Positions 1 through 9,364 of a DNA stretch of 64,000 bases are shown here, in pieces; within the stretch, counting starts at the first letter, position 1, and each line of letters opens with the position of its first letter. Below the pieces are notes generated by a model. The model was not told where the DNA came from. It was given only the letters and a program-made list of their open reading frames with translations, and made no database searches. Location of the stretch: the NCBI RefSeq assembly GCF_947500045.1, contig NZ_CANMQQ010000001.1, positions 372,001 through 436,000 on the forward strand, read 5' to 3'. A program made the position numbers and the translations under genes. Origin of the DNA: an uncultured Ruegeria sp. Lineage in GTDB: Bacteria > Pseudomonadota > Alphaproteobacteria > Rhodobacterales > Rhodobacteraceae.

Positions 1-350
1 GAATAGGTCTGTTCAATTGCTGGTATCTTTTCAGATCGTTTCTGCACCTCGATAACGGCAACAGCCAGATGGCCCATTTCGAACTGCGTGCGCGCTTTGG
101 CGATATCTTCCGGGCTTTTGCCCATTGCCAAACCACTGGTTTCGGTGAGCTTTGCGAGGCGTTGCATTGCCCCTTGTTCGATAACAACAAAGCGCCAAGG
201 TTCAAGCTTTCCGTGATCGGGGCTGCGCGCAGCGGCGGTGAGCAGCGGCATCAGCTCTTCCCGCGTCGGGGCTGGTGCCACAAGCGTTTTGGCAGGGCGT
301 GATCGGCGCACGTTCAGAAAATCCAGCGCAGCTTGGTTCTTCAGGGACAT
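1..350 (-). CDS. Nitroreductase family protein, C-terminus cut by window edge
   Basis: The reverse strand encodes an open frame from an ATG at 350 running off the left edge, with 116 residues visible. The opening MSLKNQAALDFLNVRRSR, then SPDHGKLEPWRFVVIE, is the N-terminal FMN-binding signature of the nitroreductase fold (RRS plus a PW-RF segment), closest to the YdjA-like subgroup. Such enzymes are cytosolic FMN oxidoreductases using NAD(P)H; the substrate cannot be told from sequence. The rest of the gene lies outside the window. A second, unrelated nitroreductase lies at 45859-46527. Confidence 0.85.
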   Translation of the reverse strand, partial: MSLKNQAALDFLNVRRSRPAKTLVAPAPTREELMPLLTAAARSPDHGKLEPWRFVVIEQGAMQRLAKLTETSGLAMGKSPEDIAKARTQFEMGHLAVAVIEVQKRSEKIPAIEQTY

Positions 351-489
351 ATGTTAATTTCCTTCACATGGGCAGTTCGTATGTCGGAGAGATTGCGCCC
401 CGTTTCAAGGGCAAACTGCCTATTGAATCACATCAATTTCGACCGGGCTTTGCGCACCGCTGGTCCAGGTCGAATTCTTCGGGCTTCGT

Positions 490-738
490 TCAAGGGTCCG
501 AGGGGTCGGTTTCGCGTATCTGATAAACGCCTTCGGGCAAATCCAGTGCTGCGGCCAGATCGCGTACCTGTTCAGGCGACAGAGTGATCTTCTGGATCTG
601 GTCGGTACGTGGGTCGAACTGCTCAAGCGTTACGCATTCAGCAAAGTTGTTGATGACGACATCCTCTTGCAAAGGCTTGGCGCCTTCGTCCACCAGCGTA
701 ATGACCGTCGAGTCGAATTCATGTTCAATCGAAAACAT
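490..738 (-). CDS. Conserved hypothetical protein, 82 aa
   Basis: An acidic 82-residue protein starting MFSIEHEFDST, with no signal peptide or membrane segment. I chose the ATG at 738 over an in-frame TTG ten codons upstream because the extra residues (LSLPRHSAD) look non-coding; no strong ribosome site supports either start. The composition (regular hydrophobic and acidic alternation, ending in DPSDP) is that of a small soluble cytosolic protein. I do not recognise a named family. It is transcribed toward the nitroreductase and away from the M48 lipoprotein gene. It is probably real because the reading frame has protein-like composition and no long competitor. Confidence 0.6.
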   Translation of the reverse strand: MFSIEHEFDSTVITLVDEGAKPLQEDVVINNFAECVTLEQFDPRTDQIQKITLSPEQVRDLAAALDLPEGVYQIRETDPSDP

Positions 739-858
739 ATCGGCAGAGTGCCGGGGCAAAGATAGCAATGCAACCCGTTATGGCTGCATTCGGCAGTAGC
801 CCGGCCAGATTTGCCGCGCTATGCTTGCCTGCCGACAGAGTGACCGAAAGGAATGTGA

Positions 859-1560
859 ATGCGCCGTCTTGCCCTGTTGCTGGTGATGCTGTTGGCCGCA
901 TGCGATACCTCGACCGTAATCGCGATCCCAGCTGACCAATGGCAACCATCATCATCTGCCCAAAGACAGAAGGCGCGCGTGTTCGAACAAGTCAGCCGTA
1001 AAGTCGGAGCCGCAGCGGGGCAAGAGTGCCGTCGCCGCTCGCGTTCTGCAAATTGCGATTTTGCAATTTTAGTTGATCTCTCTCGCACTGCGCCAGCGAA
1101 CGCGTTCCAGACGCTGGATGAGGACGGGCAACCGCTGATCATTTTCACTCAGCCAATGATCGCTTCAACACAGAATGCGGATGAGATGGCCTTTGTCATG
1201 GGGCATGAAGCCGCGCATCATATCTTAGGTCATATCGCCCGACAGTCGGAGAACGCGAAGGAAAGCGCGCGGATATTCGGAGAGCTAGCGCGCAAGCAAG
1301 GCGCAGATGATGCAGGGGTTGAGCGCGCGCAGGCACTGGGTGCTGAGGTTGGTGTGCAAAATTACACGCGTGAGTTTGAGCTGGAGGCGGATCAATTGGG
1401 CACAAAAATCACCCATGCAGCGGGGTATGACCCGCTGGTTGGGATGGTTTTCTTCCAACGTATCCCTGATCCTGGCGACCGTTTTCTGACGTCACATCCG
1501 CCCAATGCCAAACGGGTGGAGGCCGTGCTGAAAACGGCACGACAATTGGGTTTGCAGTGA
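859..1560 (+). CDS. M48-family metallopeptidase lipoprotein
   Basis: 233 residues. A lipoprotein signal is clear: MRRLALLLVMLLAAC with the lipobox cysteine at residue 15, so the mature protein should be anchored to the outer or inner membrane facing the periplasm. The zinc site HEAAH lies at residues 116-120, followed by a downstream EFELEAD segment carrying the third-ligand glutamate expected for M48/gluzincin enzymes. The length fits the short periplasmic M48 proteins (LoiP/YcaL/BepA-like without TPR repeats). Role by family: proteolytic quality control in the envelope. It overlaps the next gene by one base (TGATG), so the two are probably co-translated. Confidence 0.88.
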   Translation: MRRLALLLVMLLAACDTSTVIAIPADQWQPSSSAQRQKARVFEQVSRKVGAAAGQECRRRSRSANCDFAILVDLSRTAPANAFQTLDEDGQPLIIFTQPMIASTQNADEMAFVMGHEAAHHILGHIARQSENAKESARIFGELARKQGADDAGVERAQALGAEVGVQNYTREFELEADQLGTKITHAAGYDPLVGMVFFQRIPDPGDRFLTSHPPNAKRVEAVLKTARQLGLQ

Positions 1561-1928
1561 TGATCAGACTAACCCGAATGGGCGTCGTCCTAAGCGACCG
1601 CGGATCGAAATATGCTGTGACAGGCGCTCGGGTCACCAGTCGCGCTGATGTCGATGCGGTGCTGGCGGAACTGAAGTCCGACAAAGCCTATGCCAAGGCA
1701 ACCCACAATACATGGGCAGCGATGCTGCCAACCGGCGCGCTTAAGGCTGACGACGGAGAGTCTGGCGCGGCGATGGTCATTTTGCGGATGATGGAGCGGG
1801 CCGGATTATCAGACCACGTTATCATCGTAACGCGTTGGTACGGTGGCAAGAAGTTGGGCGGTGATCGGTTCCGCCGGGTACAGGATGCCACGCGGACCTA
1901 TCTGGATCAGCTGGACGCAGGACATTGA
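1560..1928 (+). CDS. YigZ/IMPACT N-terminal domain protein (UPF0029)
   Basis: 122 residues starting MIRLTRMG at the ATG overlapping the upstream stop; a GTG one codon earlier is possible. The segment HNTWAAMLPTG...DDGESGAAM...VTRWYGGKKLGGDRFR matches the conserved core of the UPF0029/IMPACT N-terminal domain (H-W/F-A near the start, D-GE-SG, then WYGG-KLG). Full YigZ proteins are about 200 residues with a second domain, so this is a single-domain version. The biochemical role of the family is not settled; eukaryotic IMPACT modulates Gcn2, and the bacterial function is unknown. It is co-transcribed with the M48 lipoprotein gene. Confidence 0.8.
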   Translation: MIRLTRMGVVLSDRGSKYAVTGARVTSRADVDAVLAELKSDKAYAKATHNTWAAMLPTGALKADDGESGAAMVILRMMERAGLSDHVIIVTRWYGGKKLGGDRFRRVQDATRTYLDQLDAGH

Positions 1929-1995
1929 CCTGAATCAAAGGCATCTGCAGATGCGTAGGATACCCTTTCCAAAGCGAACAAAGAAAGGGAAGCGC

Positions 1996-2247
1996 ATGTC
2001 TGACCGAGCAAAGCTGCGACATCACGCAGGTCTGGTGGACAATATGGCTATGACACTGGGCGTTGATTTGCAGGAAGCTGCGATTGACGGTGCCCTGCGA
2101 TTTGATGAAATCTCAGATGCTGTATTGCGCTGCACTGAATGCCCAAATCCGGGTCATTGCGAGGCTCTTCTATCCCAAAACGTCGACATAGGCAGGGCGC
2201 CAGAGTACTGCCGCAATCAGGAACTGTTGAACAGGCTGGCGCCGTAA
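1996..2247 (+). CDS. DUF6455 family protein
   Basis: 83 residues starting MSDRAKLRHHAGLVDNMA. It carries paired cysteines in CTECPNPGHC and a later PEYCRNQELLNRL segment, the typical pattern of the small DUF6455 proteins of Rhodobacterales. The cysteines suggest metal or redox chemistry, but the function is unknown. The ATG at 1996 is preceded by an A/G-rich stretch (AAGAAAGGGAAG) suited to ribosome binding; upstream in-frame residues do not look like this family. It follows the UPF0029 gene by 67 bases and converges with the CDGSH gene. Confidence 0.75.
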   Translation: MSDRAKLRHHAGLVDNMAMTLGVDLQEAAIDGALRFDEISDAVLRCTECPNPGHCEALLSQNVDIGRAPEYCRNQELLNRLAP

Positions 2248-2393
2248 CGCCAGAGAGTTCATGCAGCGACTGGGGCTGCAATTGCTCGGTGACATGCCGT
2301 GTCAGTTTTGGCTGACTGTGCAACAGCAAAAAAAGCACCAACCGCCCCATGGTATTGCGCCAACGTCAGCTTGCTGAACGATCTGGCCTGATT

Positions 2394-2636
2394 TCAGAGT
2401 TTTGCGTGTGATCCATCACATAGTGGAGGATTTCCACTGTGCTTGCAGCCACAAAAGAACACTTTCTTGTCGGCATCAGCAGTGTATTTCACAGGTGTAA
2501 ATGCGGTGCCTTTGTGCGAACCGTCACAAAATGGCTGTTTCTGTGACTTGCCACAGGCGCACCAGAAATAGGTTTTGCCTTCGGTCACTTCGACCGGAAA
2601 TGGGGATTTCTGGGCGATGATCGGGGCATCTGACAT
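2394..2636 (-). CDS. CDGSH iron-sulfur domain protein (two motifs)
   Basis: 80 residues starting MSDAPIIAQKSPF. It has two CDGSH-type motifs: C26, C28, C37 and H41 in the first (ending FCDGSH) and C62, C64, C73 and H77 in the second (LCDGSH). Each three-Cys one-His set binds a labile 2Fe-2S cluster, as in type III CDGSH (MiNT/CISD3-like) proteins, which carry two in tandem. Likely a cytosolic electron-transfer or Fe-S handling protein. The ATG at 2636 is preferred; the frame continues 26 codons upstream, but that part does not resemble the family. Confidence 0.9.
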   Translation of the reverse strand: MSDAPIIAQKSPFPVEVTEGKTYFWCACGKSQKQPFCDGSHKGTAFTPVKYTADADKKVFFCGCKHSGNPPLCDGSHAKL

Positions 2637-2844
2637 GTGGCTACTCCGTATTTGGCTGATGTCACGGCAGAGTTTAGGGTGCTGCACCAAAAAGGACAGC
2701 GAATTACAGAGCACAGGTGCATCAGCGCGGATTCGCTTTTATTCACATATGCGTGATTGACACGGTTGCCAGATGAAAATCTTGGTCTTATTCTGACACC
2801 GGCCCCGAAAAATTGGGCAATATCAGAAAAGTAATAGAGGATTG

Positions 2845-3039
2845 ATGGACATGAAACTGAAGTTTGCTGCTATCTGCGCCACCGCTGTTGTTCTGACTGC
2901 GTGCTCGCAGCAGGAGGAACCGACCCCGGTCTATATCCAGCCCGACTATGACAAGTATGGCACGCCCAGCTGTTCGGCAGGCTATGAGTTGGCCACGACC
3001 GAAGCCGGTCAGACCGTATGTAATCCGGTCACACAATAA
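2845..3039 (+). CDS. Small lipoprotein, 64 aa
   Basis: A short exported lipoprotein: MDMKLKFAAICATAVVLTAC gives a charged start, hydrophobic core and lipobox cysteine, followed by a 45-residue hydrophilic tail with two more cysteines (SCSAGYE and VCNP) that could form a disulfide. Starts at 2845 and 2851 are both possible; AGAGG at 2836-2840 lies 4 and 10 bases upstream respectively. Two hairpins follow the stop, the second with a clear T-run. The function is unknown; similar small lipoproteins are common in Roseobacters. Confidence 0.75.
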   Translation: MDMKLKFAAICATAVVLTACSQQEEPTPVYIQPDYDKYGTPSCSAGYELATTEAGQTVCNPVTQ

Positions 3040-3046
3040 GCATTTT

Positions 3047-3076
3047 GCAGGTGGTCCATTATTTTGGACCGCCTGC
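3047..3076. repeat. 12-bp inverted repeat after small lipoprotein gene
   Basis: Arms GCAGGTGGTCCA (3047-3058) and TGGACCGCCTGC (3065-3076) pair over 12 bp with one G-U and a six-base loop (TTATTT). No T-run follows, so alone it is more likely an mRNA 3' stabilising hairpin; the intrinsic terminator comes 20 bases later. Confidence 0.6.
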
Positions 3077-3095
3077 ACAACCAGCGCCGAAATTG

Positions 3096-3116
3096 CCGCC
3101 GTTGGGCGGTTTTTTC
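3096..3116 (+). terminator. Rho-independent terminator
   Basis: CCGCC (3096-3100), loop GTTG, GGCGG (3105-3109), then TTTTTT. Ends the transcript of the small lipoprotein gene and separates it from dgkA. Confidence 0.75.
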
Positions 3117-3174
3117 TTGCCTTTCTGTCGCGGGTCGCGAACGTCATTTCCAACAAATTTGATTGGAAGGGTCC

Positions 3175-3531
3175 ATGCGCAAATTCTTTGACCACCTAAA
3201 GGATCGCACCCGTTGGAGCTGGCAAGGCCTGTCCTCAACCTGGCGCGAGGAATACTCATTTCGGGCATGGGTTTGGGCAAATCTGGCCTCGGGCGTTTTG
3301 GTCTTTGCACTGCCGCTCGGAACAGCAGAAAGAGCAGTAATCCTTGCACTCGGCATTCTGGTATTGGTGGCCGAGCTGTTCAATACTGCCATCGAACGAG
3401 CGGTCGATCATACCTCGACGGATCAGCATGTCCTCGCCGGGCAGGCCAAGGACGCGGCGAGTGCTGCCGTGGCACTTACGGCCGTCGCCGCGGGTGTCGC
3501 ATGGGTCGTGGTGTTGATCGGGCTATTGTGA
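3175..3531 (+). CDS. dgkA: Diacylglycerol kinase (prokaryotic, membrane)
   Basis: 118 residues, the usual length of bacterial DgkA. Start MRKFFDHLKDRTRWSW at the ATG at 3175; an in-frame TTG four codons upstream is less likely. It has a basic amphipathic N-terminus and then three hydrophobic helices (about 35-50, 54-70 and 95-118). The catalytic signature AELFNTAIERAVD at 66-78 supplies E67, N70 and E74, matching the known active-site residues of the trimeric enzyme. It phosphorylates diacylglycerol with ATP in the inner membrane, recycling lipid from head-group transfer reactions. Confidence 0.93.
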   Translation: MRKFFDHLKDRTRWSWQGLSSTWREEYSFRAWVWANLASGVLVFALPLGTAERAVILALGILVLVAELFNTAIERAVDHTSTDQHVLAGQAKDAASAAVALTAVAAGVAWVVVLIGLL

Positions 3532-3549
3532 TCCCGGTCTCTGCCAGAC

Positions 3550-4941
3550 CTACGCGCGCAAGCGCCCCCATAGATCGTACTCTCCGGCCTCATCGACTTC
3601 TACGGTGACGATGTCACCCGGTTTCAAACCTTCGAACCCGTCATCAATAAACAAATAGCCATCGATCTCGGGTGCATCGGACTTGGTGCGGCAGGTCGCT
3701 GCCTCGTCATCCACGTCATCCACGATGACCTCGACCGTCTGTCCAACCTTTGCCTCTAGCTTGGCTTCCGAAATGGCCTGTGCCTTTTCCATGAACCGCT
3801 CCCACCGATCCTGTTTCACTTCGGCGGGGACATGATCTGGCAAATCGTTTGAACGGGCGCCATCGACATTCTCGTATTGAAAACAACCGACGCGATCTAA
3901 TTGGGCTTCGTCCATCCAGTCCAGCAAGGTCTGGAACTCATCTTCGGTTTCCCCTGGATAACCAACAATGAAAGTCGATCGAAGGGTGATATCGGGGCAG
4001 GTCGCGCGCCACGCTGCGATTTCATCCAGAGTTTTCGCGCCTGCAGCCGGACGGGCCATGCGTTTCAGAACATCCGGGTGCGCATGCTGGAATGGTATGT
4101 CGAGATATGGCAACACGTTGCACCCGGCATCCGCCATCAGCGGGATCAGATCACGCACATGGGGGTAGGGATAGACGTAGTGTAGCCGAACCCAAGCGTC
4201 GAACTGGCCCAGCTCGCGCGCCAGATCGGTAATATGGCTGCGCACCTCGCGGTCTTTCCACGGGTTCATGTCGTATTTGCGATCCAGCCCATAGGCCGAG
4301 GTGTCCTGCGAGATCACCAGCAATTCGCGTACGCCATTGTCGACCAACTTCTCGGCCTCGCGCAGCACCGCATGGGCTGGGCGGCTGGCCAGCCTTCCAC
4401 GCATGTCCGGGATGATGCAGAACTTACACTTGTGGTTGCAACCCTCTGAAATCTTGAGGTAACTGTAATGTCGTGGTGTCAGTTTCACACCCGAAGCAGG
4501 CAGCAGGTCCACATATGGATTCGGGTCCGGCGGCACCGCGTTATGGACCGCATCCAGAACCTGTTCATATTGATGCGGCCCGGTGACTGCCAGAATGCGC
4601 GGGTGATGTTCACGGATATAATCCGGCTCTGCACCCAGACAGCCCGTTACGATAACCTTACCATTTTCGGCCAATGCCTCACCGATCGCGTCCAGAGATT
4701 CGGCCTTTGCGCTGTCCAGAAACCCGCATGTGTTCACAATCACGGCATCGGCCCCGGCATAGTCCGGTGAGATACCGTAGCCCTCAGCGCGCAATCGGGT
4801 CAGGATACGCTCGCTATCGACCAATGCTTTGGGACAGCCCAGCGACACCATGCCAAGGGTTGGCTGGCCGCGGCGGGGCGTCTCGGCGATCCGGGCCTCA
4901 GGGGCGAGATCAGGGCGGAGGTCTGGTGGGTTCGTGCTCAT
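3550..4941 (-). CDS. rimO: Ribosomal protein S12 methylthiotransferase
   Basis: 463 residues starting [15 protein letters not shown] at 4941; the frame extends upstream without family similarity. MTTase N-terminal domain: [15 protein letters not shown], then [10 protein letters not shown] and VTGCLGAEP give three cysteines for the second 4Fe-4S cluster. Radical SAM core: [13 protein letters not shown] gives the CxxxCxxC SAM-binding cluster. The C-terminal TRAM domain ends [15 protein letters not shown]. The enzyme adds a methylthio group to the conserved aspartate of ribosomal protein S12. It is divergent from the asmA-like gene and convergent with dgkA. Confidence 0.96.
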   Translation of the reverse strand: MSTNPPDLRPDLAPEARIAETPRRGQPTLGMVSLGCPKALVDSERILTRLRAEGYGISPDYAGADAVIVNTCGFLDSAKAESLDAIGEALAENGKVIVTGCLGAEPDYIREHHPRILAVTGPHQYEQVLDAVHNAVPPDPNPYVDLLPASGVKLTPRHYSYLKISEGCNHKCKFCIIPDMRGRLASRPAHAVLREAEKLVDNGVRELLVISQDTSAYGLDRKYDMNPWKDREVRSHITDLARELGQFDAWVRLHYVYPYPHVRDLIPLMADAGCNVLPYLDIPFQHAHPDVLKRMARPAAGAKTLDEIAAWRATCPDITLRSTFIVGYPGETEDEFQTLLDWMDEAQLDRVGCFQYENVDGARSNDLPDHVPAEVKQDRWERFMEKAQAISEAKLEAKVGQTVEVIVDDVDDEAATCRTKSDAPEIDGYLFIDDGFEGLKPGDIVTVEVDEAGEYDLWGRLRA

Positions 4942-5034
4942 GGCGGCGCGTATAGAGGGGAAAGCTTCCCCTTGCAAATCCTGCCCGCACAAGGCTGACT
5001 CGGGGCAGAGCAGAAAAGCCGGAAAGACGGACCC

Positions 5035-6963
5035 ATGAAGTGGCTCATACGCATTCTTTTTCTCGTAGTCGCGGCTTTCGGGCTGGTGATTGGTGCCTTG
5101 CTATTGATGCCGGGTGACAAACTGGCGACCATTTTGGCCGAGCAAGTCAAGGCGCAAACTGGTCGCGATTTGGAACTGACGGGCGAAGTCAGGCTATCTT
5201 TCTGGCCCGTTCTGGGTATGGAAACCGGCCCGGTTACATTTGCCAATGCGCCTTGGGCCGGGTCCGAGCCGATGCTCAGCGCCCAAAGTTTGGCCGTGGG
5301 CGTCGATGCGTCGGCGTTACTGTCGGGTGATATCCGGATCAAGAAGGTATTAGCCGATAGTCCGGTTCTGCGTCTTGAGCGCGCGAACGGGCGCGGAAAC
5401 TGGGAATTGCACCAACCTGGCAGCTCTCCTGAATCAGGGGCATCGGCGCAAGCTGTCGAAAGCCGGCCTGTTACGTTGGAGCGATTGGAGCTGTCAAATG
5501 CACGGCTGATCTATCTTGAGAATGGCGCGGTCAGCATGGACTTCGCAAATGTTGATCTTTCAGCCCGTTGGCCGGACGTGACCGCCCCGATGGAGATGCA
5601 AGCCAGTATGTCGGTGCCCGGTGGTGCCGTTGAGGTGGATTTGACTATTCCCGACCTGCCTGCTTTTTCTACCGGAGTTGTAACGCCGCTGGAGCTCGGC
5701 CTTACCGCGCCCGGTGGAGATATTCAGTTTTCCGGTCGGGTAAATCTGGCTGGTGAGATGGATGGCAAGGCCACAGTTACCGCCAAGGACACCCACAAGA
5801 TGCTGGCCGCCTTTGGGCAGGGTGGCGTTACCGTGCCCAAGGGGTTGGGACAGGTCGCAAACGTGTCTGGGCAGATGACCTATACGCAGGATGGCCGGAT
5901 TTCCCTGCGGGACATGATCGCGGTGCTGGATCACAACCGGCTTGAAGGGGAGGCGGATATCCAGATTTCCGACCCTCCTCAAATCACCGCGCGTCTGGAT
6001 GCAGGTGACCTCGACTTGTCCGACGTAGGCGGTAGCGACACTTCAAGCGGCGGCTCGCAGGCTGAAGGGTGGTCCAAGGCCCCCATCGATGCGTCGTTCC
6101 TTGCGCTGGCAAATGGTAGAATTCGTCTGCGGGCCAACTCGATTGCTGTACCGGGAATGGTTTTTGGCAAAAGTGACCTGACGCTGAGCCTTGATCGTTC
6201 GCGGGCCGTGTTGGAGATGCATCCCGCAACGCTCTTTTCCGGCCAGCTGAATGGTCAGGTGGTTGCAAACAATCGCAATGGGTTATCGGTTGGCGGGAAC
6301 CTGACGGCCAACAACATTGATATCAATGAAGCTCTTGTAACACTTGGTGATATCAAGCGTCTTTCGGGGAAAGGGTCTGGCCATCTTGAGTTTCTGGGTG
6401 TTGGGTTGACCGAAGATCAGATCATGCAATCGCTTAGTGGCAAGGGCCACATAGAAGTCGGAAAGGGTGTTATTTCGGGGCTGGATCTTGATCGCCTCAT
6501 GGGACAGGGCAAGGGATCAGGTGGCACGACAGTGTTCAACAGCCTTAGCGCCAGTTTCACGATGAAAGATGGTGATCTGACCAACAATGACCTGTTGATG
6601 AAGCTCGATAATTTCCGCGCGGATGGGGCAGGTCGGATTGGTCTTGGTGCCCGCGATATCGATTATCTGTTCACGCCGGTCGCCCTGCGCGCCAACTCGG
6701 GGCAGGGGATATCGGTGCCTGTCCGCATCAAGGGCCCATGGAGCAACCCGTCGATCAAACCGGATCTCACTAAGGTCATTGAGGCGGCGGCTGAAGGCAA
6801 AGTCAAAGAGCTGGAAGGCGACGCGAAGAAGAAGGTTCTAGAGAAGGTAGGGAAGGAACTGGATACCACGGTCACCGATACCGACCAGATCGAAGACGCA
6901 TTGAAAGACAAACTTGAGGAAGAGGCCAAGAAAGGCTTACTCAAACTTTTGGGGGGGGATTGA
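5035..6963 (+). CDS. AsmA family protein
   Basis: 642 residues. A single N-terminal transmembrane helix (residues 3-27, [16 protein letters not shown]...) is followed by a large periplasmic beta-rich region with the AsmA opening [18 protein letters not shown] and a C-terminal segment ([19 protein letters not shown]...) typical of AsmA proteins. A charged helical tail ([12 protein letters not shown]...) ends the protein. AsmA-like proteins are now viewed as bridge-type lipid transporters or outer-membrane assembly modulators; the exact cargo here is unknown. A strong bidirectional hairpin follows the stop. Confidence 0.9.
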   Translation: MKWLIRILFLVVAAFGLVIGALLLMPGDKLATILAEQVKAQTGRDLELTGEVRLSFWPVLGMETGPVTFANAPWAGSEPMLSAQSLAVGVDASALLSGDIRIKKVLADSPVLRLERANGRGNWELHQPGSSPESGASAQAVESRPVTLERLELSNARLIYLENGAVSMDFANVDLSARWPDVTAPMEMQASMSVPGGAVEVDLTIPDLPAFSTGVVTPLELGLTAPGGDIQFSGRVNLAGEMDGKATVTAKDTHKMLAAFGQGGVTVPKGLGQVANVSGQMTYTQDGRISLRDMIAVLDHNRLEGEADIQISDPPQITARLDAGDLDLSDVGGSDTSSGGSQAEGWSKAPIDASFLALANGRIRLRANSIAVPGMVFGKSDLTLSLDRSRAVLEMHPATLFSGQLNGQVVANNRNGLSVGGNLTANNIDINEALVTLGDIKRLSGKGSGHLEFLGVGLTEDQIMQSLSGKGHIEVGKGVISGLDLDRLMGQGKGSGGTTVFNSLSASFTMKDGDLTNNDLLMKLDNFRADGAGRIGLGARDIDYLFTPVALRANSGQGISVPVRIKGPWSNPSIKPDLTKVIEAAAEGKVKELEGDAKKKVLEKVGKELDTTVTDTDQIEDALKDKLEEEAKKGLLKLLGGD

Positions 6964-6973
6964 GATGACGTAG

Positions 6974-7005
6974 AACAAAGGGCGCTTAAACCGGCGCCCT
7001 TTGTT
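6974..7005. terminator. Bidirectional terminator between asmA-like gene and mutase gene
   Basis: Perfect 12-bp stem: AACAAAGGGCGC (6974-6985) and GCGCCCTTTGTT (6994-7005) around an 8-base loop. The A/T ends of the stem supply a T-run in both directions, fitting the two convergent genes. Confidence 0.8.
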
Positions 7006-7012
7006 ACGTGAC

Positions 7013-8509
7013 TTAAATCGTCTGATCGTAGTCACCAACGCCCGGTTCGGTACGGATAACGGCATCGATATCCGCGAAGATCGCGCGCATCTCATCTTCG
7101 CTTTCGCTGCTTTCACAGACCACAACCAGATTGGGCGTGTTGGATGATGCACGCACGAGGCCCCAACTGCCATTGTCCAATATGACCCGCGCGCCATTGA
7201 CGGTTACGACCTCTTTGATGGCTCGGCCTGCAAAGCTGTCGCCTGCATCTGCCTTTGCCACCAACTTGTCGACCAACCGCTGCAGAATATCGTATTTTTC
7301 TGTATCAGCTGCATAGGGTGACATAGTGGGCGTTGACCACGTCTTTGGCAGCGCCTTGCGCAGATCGGACATGCTCTGATCTGAATTACGGTCCATCAGC
7401 TTACAGATTTCCACGGCCACGCGCATTCCGCAGTCATATCCACGCCCGACGGGCTCCGCCAGAAAGTAGTGGCCCGATTTCTCAAACCCGGCAAGCGCGC
7501 CGATTTCCTTGACCCGGCGCTTCATATGGCTGTGGCCGGTCTTCCAATAGTCGGCTTTGACACCCAGTGCCTGCAACTCAGGATCGCTGGCGAACAGCCC
7601 AGTCGATTTCACATCGGCCACAAAGGTCGAATTCGGATACAGCTTGGCCAGATCGCGCGCCATGATGACGCCAACCTTGTCGGCAAAAATCTCTTCACCT
7701 TCATCGTCCACGACACCACAACGATCCCCATCACCATCAAACCCCAGTGCCAGATCGGCACCGCTGGCTTTGACCGAAGCAGCCATATCGTGCAGCATTT
7801 CCATCGCTTCGGGGTTCGGATTGTAGTTGGGGAATGTGTAATCCAGACGTGTGTGGCTGGGCACGACCTCAACACCGATCCGTTCGAAAACCTCGGGTGC
7901 AAAGGCGGCGGCGGTTCCATTACCGGTAGCGCAGACCACTTTCAACGGACGGGACATTTTGAAGTCACCAACCAGATCGTCGAGATAGGCCTCTTTCACC
8001 CCATCAACGAATTCATACGAACCACCCGGGCGCGCGATGCCTTCGCCATTCAAAACAATATCGCGCAGTTCCGACATCTCGTCTGGACCATGGGTCAGGG
8101 GGCGGTCGAAGCCCATTTTTACGCCGGTCCAGCCGTTGGGGTTGTGGCTGGCGGTGACCATCGCAACCGCGGGCACATCTAGATGAAACTGCGCAAAATA
8201 CGCCATCGGGCTAAGCGCCGGGCCGATATCCTTGACCTGAATACCGGCCTGCATAAGACCCACGATCAGGGCGTTTTTGATCGATAGCGAATAGTCTCGA
8301 TAGTCATTGCCCACTGCAATCACCGGATCTATCCCGCGTTTATGCATTTGGGTACCCAGACCCAAACCTAGTGCCGTCATTCCGGGCAGGTTGATTTCGT
8401 CGGGATATTTCCAACGCGCGTCATACTCGCGAAAGCCCGTGGGCTTGATCATCGGGTCGCGCAGAAAACTCCAGGTGTTCGGGGTCACCTCGGCAAGGGG
8501 TTTGTTCAT
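7013..8509 (-). CDS. Phosphomannomutase/phosphoglucomutase
   Basis: 498 residues from the ATG at 8509 (MNKPLAEVTPNTW); a TTG four codons earlier is unlikely. Alpha-D-phosphohexomutase family: catalytic serine in TASHNPNGWTGVKMG, the Mg-binding loop GFDGDGDRCG, and the substrate-binding region ending with a DNGSWGLVRASSNTP segment that contacts phosphate. It interconverts hexose 6- and 1-phosphates (AlgC/ManB-like), feeding nucleotide sugars for polysaccharide or LPS. It is last in the leftward operon after kpsT, kpsE and kdsA, with a 15-base gap to kdsA, which suggests a supply role for the exported polymer. Confidence 0.93.
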   Translation of the reverse strand: MNKPLAEVTPNTWSFLRDPMIKPTGFREYDARWKYPDEINLPGMTALGLGLGTQMHKRGIDPVIAVGNDYRDYSLSIKNALIVGLMQAGIQVKDIGPALSPMAYFAQFHLDVPAVAMVTASHNPNGWTGVKMGFDRPLTHGPDEMSELRDIVLNGEGIARPGGSYEFVDGVKEAYLDDLVGDFKMSRPLKVVCATGNGTAAAFAPEVFERIGVEVVPSHTRLDYTFPNYNPNPEAMEMLHDMAASVKASGADLALGFDGDGDRCGVVDDEGEEIFADKVGVIMARDLAKLYPNSTFVADVKSTGLFASDPELQALGVKADYWKTGHSHMKRRVKEIGALAGFEKSGHYFLAEPVGRGYDCGMRVAVEICKLMDRNSDQSMSDLRKALPKTWSTPTMSPYAADTEKYDILQRLVDKLVAKADAGDSFAGRAIKEVVTVNGARVILDNGSWGLVRASSNTPNLVVVCESSESEDEMRAIFADIDAVIRTEPGVGDYDQTI

Positions 8510-8524
8510 TACAAATCTCAATCG

Positions 8525-9358
8525 TTAAATCTGAATCGGGTTTTCTTTGGCGAGCGCATCGAAGCGCATCAAGGTGTCAATCAGATGGCCCATCTGATCC
8601 AGGTAAATCATGTTTGGCCCATCGCAGGGCGCATTATCCGGGTCTTGATGGGTTTCGGTGAAGACCGCGCCAATTCCGGTGGCAACCGCCGCACGGGCGA
8701 GGACCGGGGCAAATTCACGCTGGCCACCGGAGGAACCGCCCAGACCACCGGGTTGCGCCACTGCGTGGGTCGCGTCCATCACCACTGGATAGCCGGTGCG
8801 GGCCATTTCTGGCAGCGACTGCATATCAACTACCAGGCGATTGTACCCAAATGAAGCGCCACGTTCGGTCAGCAGGATACGCTTATTTCCGGTGCTTTCG
8901 ATCTTGGATACGACGTTGGGCATGTCCCATGGGGCCAGAAACTGACCCTTTTTGACGTTAATCGCTGCTCCGGTTTGACCAGCGGCCAACAGCAGCGCTG
9001 TCTGACGGCACAAAAATGCGGGGATCTGCATGATGTCGCATACTTCTGCGACGGATTCACATTGTTCCGGCTCGTGAATATCGGTCAGCACTGGGACGCC
9101 AATACTGTCTTTAACCGACTGCAGAACCTGAAGCCCCTTCTCAAGACCCAAGGCAGGTTTGGCGTTCAGCGAAGTCCTGTTGGCTTTGTCGAAAGATCCC
9201 TTGAACACGTACTGGGCGCCTGCCTTGTCGCAGGCTTCCTTAAGCACCCCTGCGATCATTTGCGCGTGATCTGCGCTTTCCAGCTGGCAGGGACCAGCGA
9301 TTAGAGTGAGGGGAAGATCGTTGCCAACTGTCAGGTCAGCGATTTTTATATGTTTCAT
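8525..9358 (-). CDS. kdsA: 3-deoxy-8-phosphooctulonate (Kdo-8-P) synthase
   Basis: 277 residues, the normal length. Key segments: LIAGPCQLES at the N-terminus, FKGSFDKANRTS (phosphate and substrate binding), TDIHEP, CRQTALL, KKGQFLAPWDM, LTERGASFGYNRLVVDM and DATHAVAQPGG. Condenses arabinose 5-phosphate with phosphoenolpyruvate to Kdo 8-phosphate in the cytosol. Kdo serves lipid A core and also links group 2 capsules to their lipid anchor. Placement directly after the Kps export genes (6-base gap) points to capsule supply as in other kps loci, although it may also be the cell's only kdsA. Confidence 0.96.
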   Translation of the reverse strand: MKHIKIADLTVGNDLPLTLIAGPCQLESADHAQMIAGVLKEACDKAGAQYVFKGSFDKANRTSLNAKPALGLEKGLQVLQSVKDSIGVPVLTDIHEPEQCESVAEVCDIMQIPAFLCRQTALLLAAGQTGAAINVKKGQFLAPWDMPNVVSKIESTGNKRILLTERGASFGYNRLVVDMQSLPEMARTGYPVVMDATHAVAQPGGLGGSSGGQREFAPVLARAAVATGIGAVFTETHQDPDNAPCDGPNMIYLDQMGHLIDTLMRFDALAKENPIQI

Positions 9359-9364
9359 GTGTCT

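Noticed and set aside
7469..8182. 237-codon plus-strand open frame
   Set aside because: Antisense to the phosphomannomutase gene, whose catalytic motifs fix the true frame.
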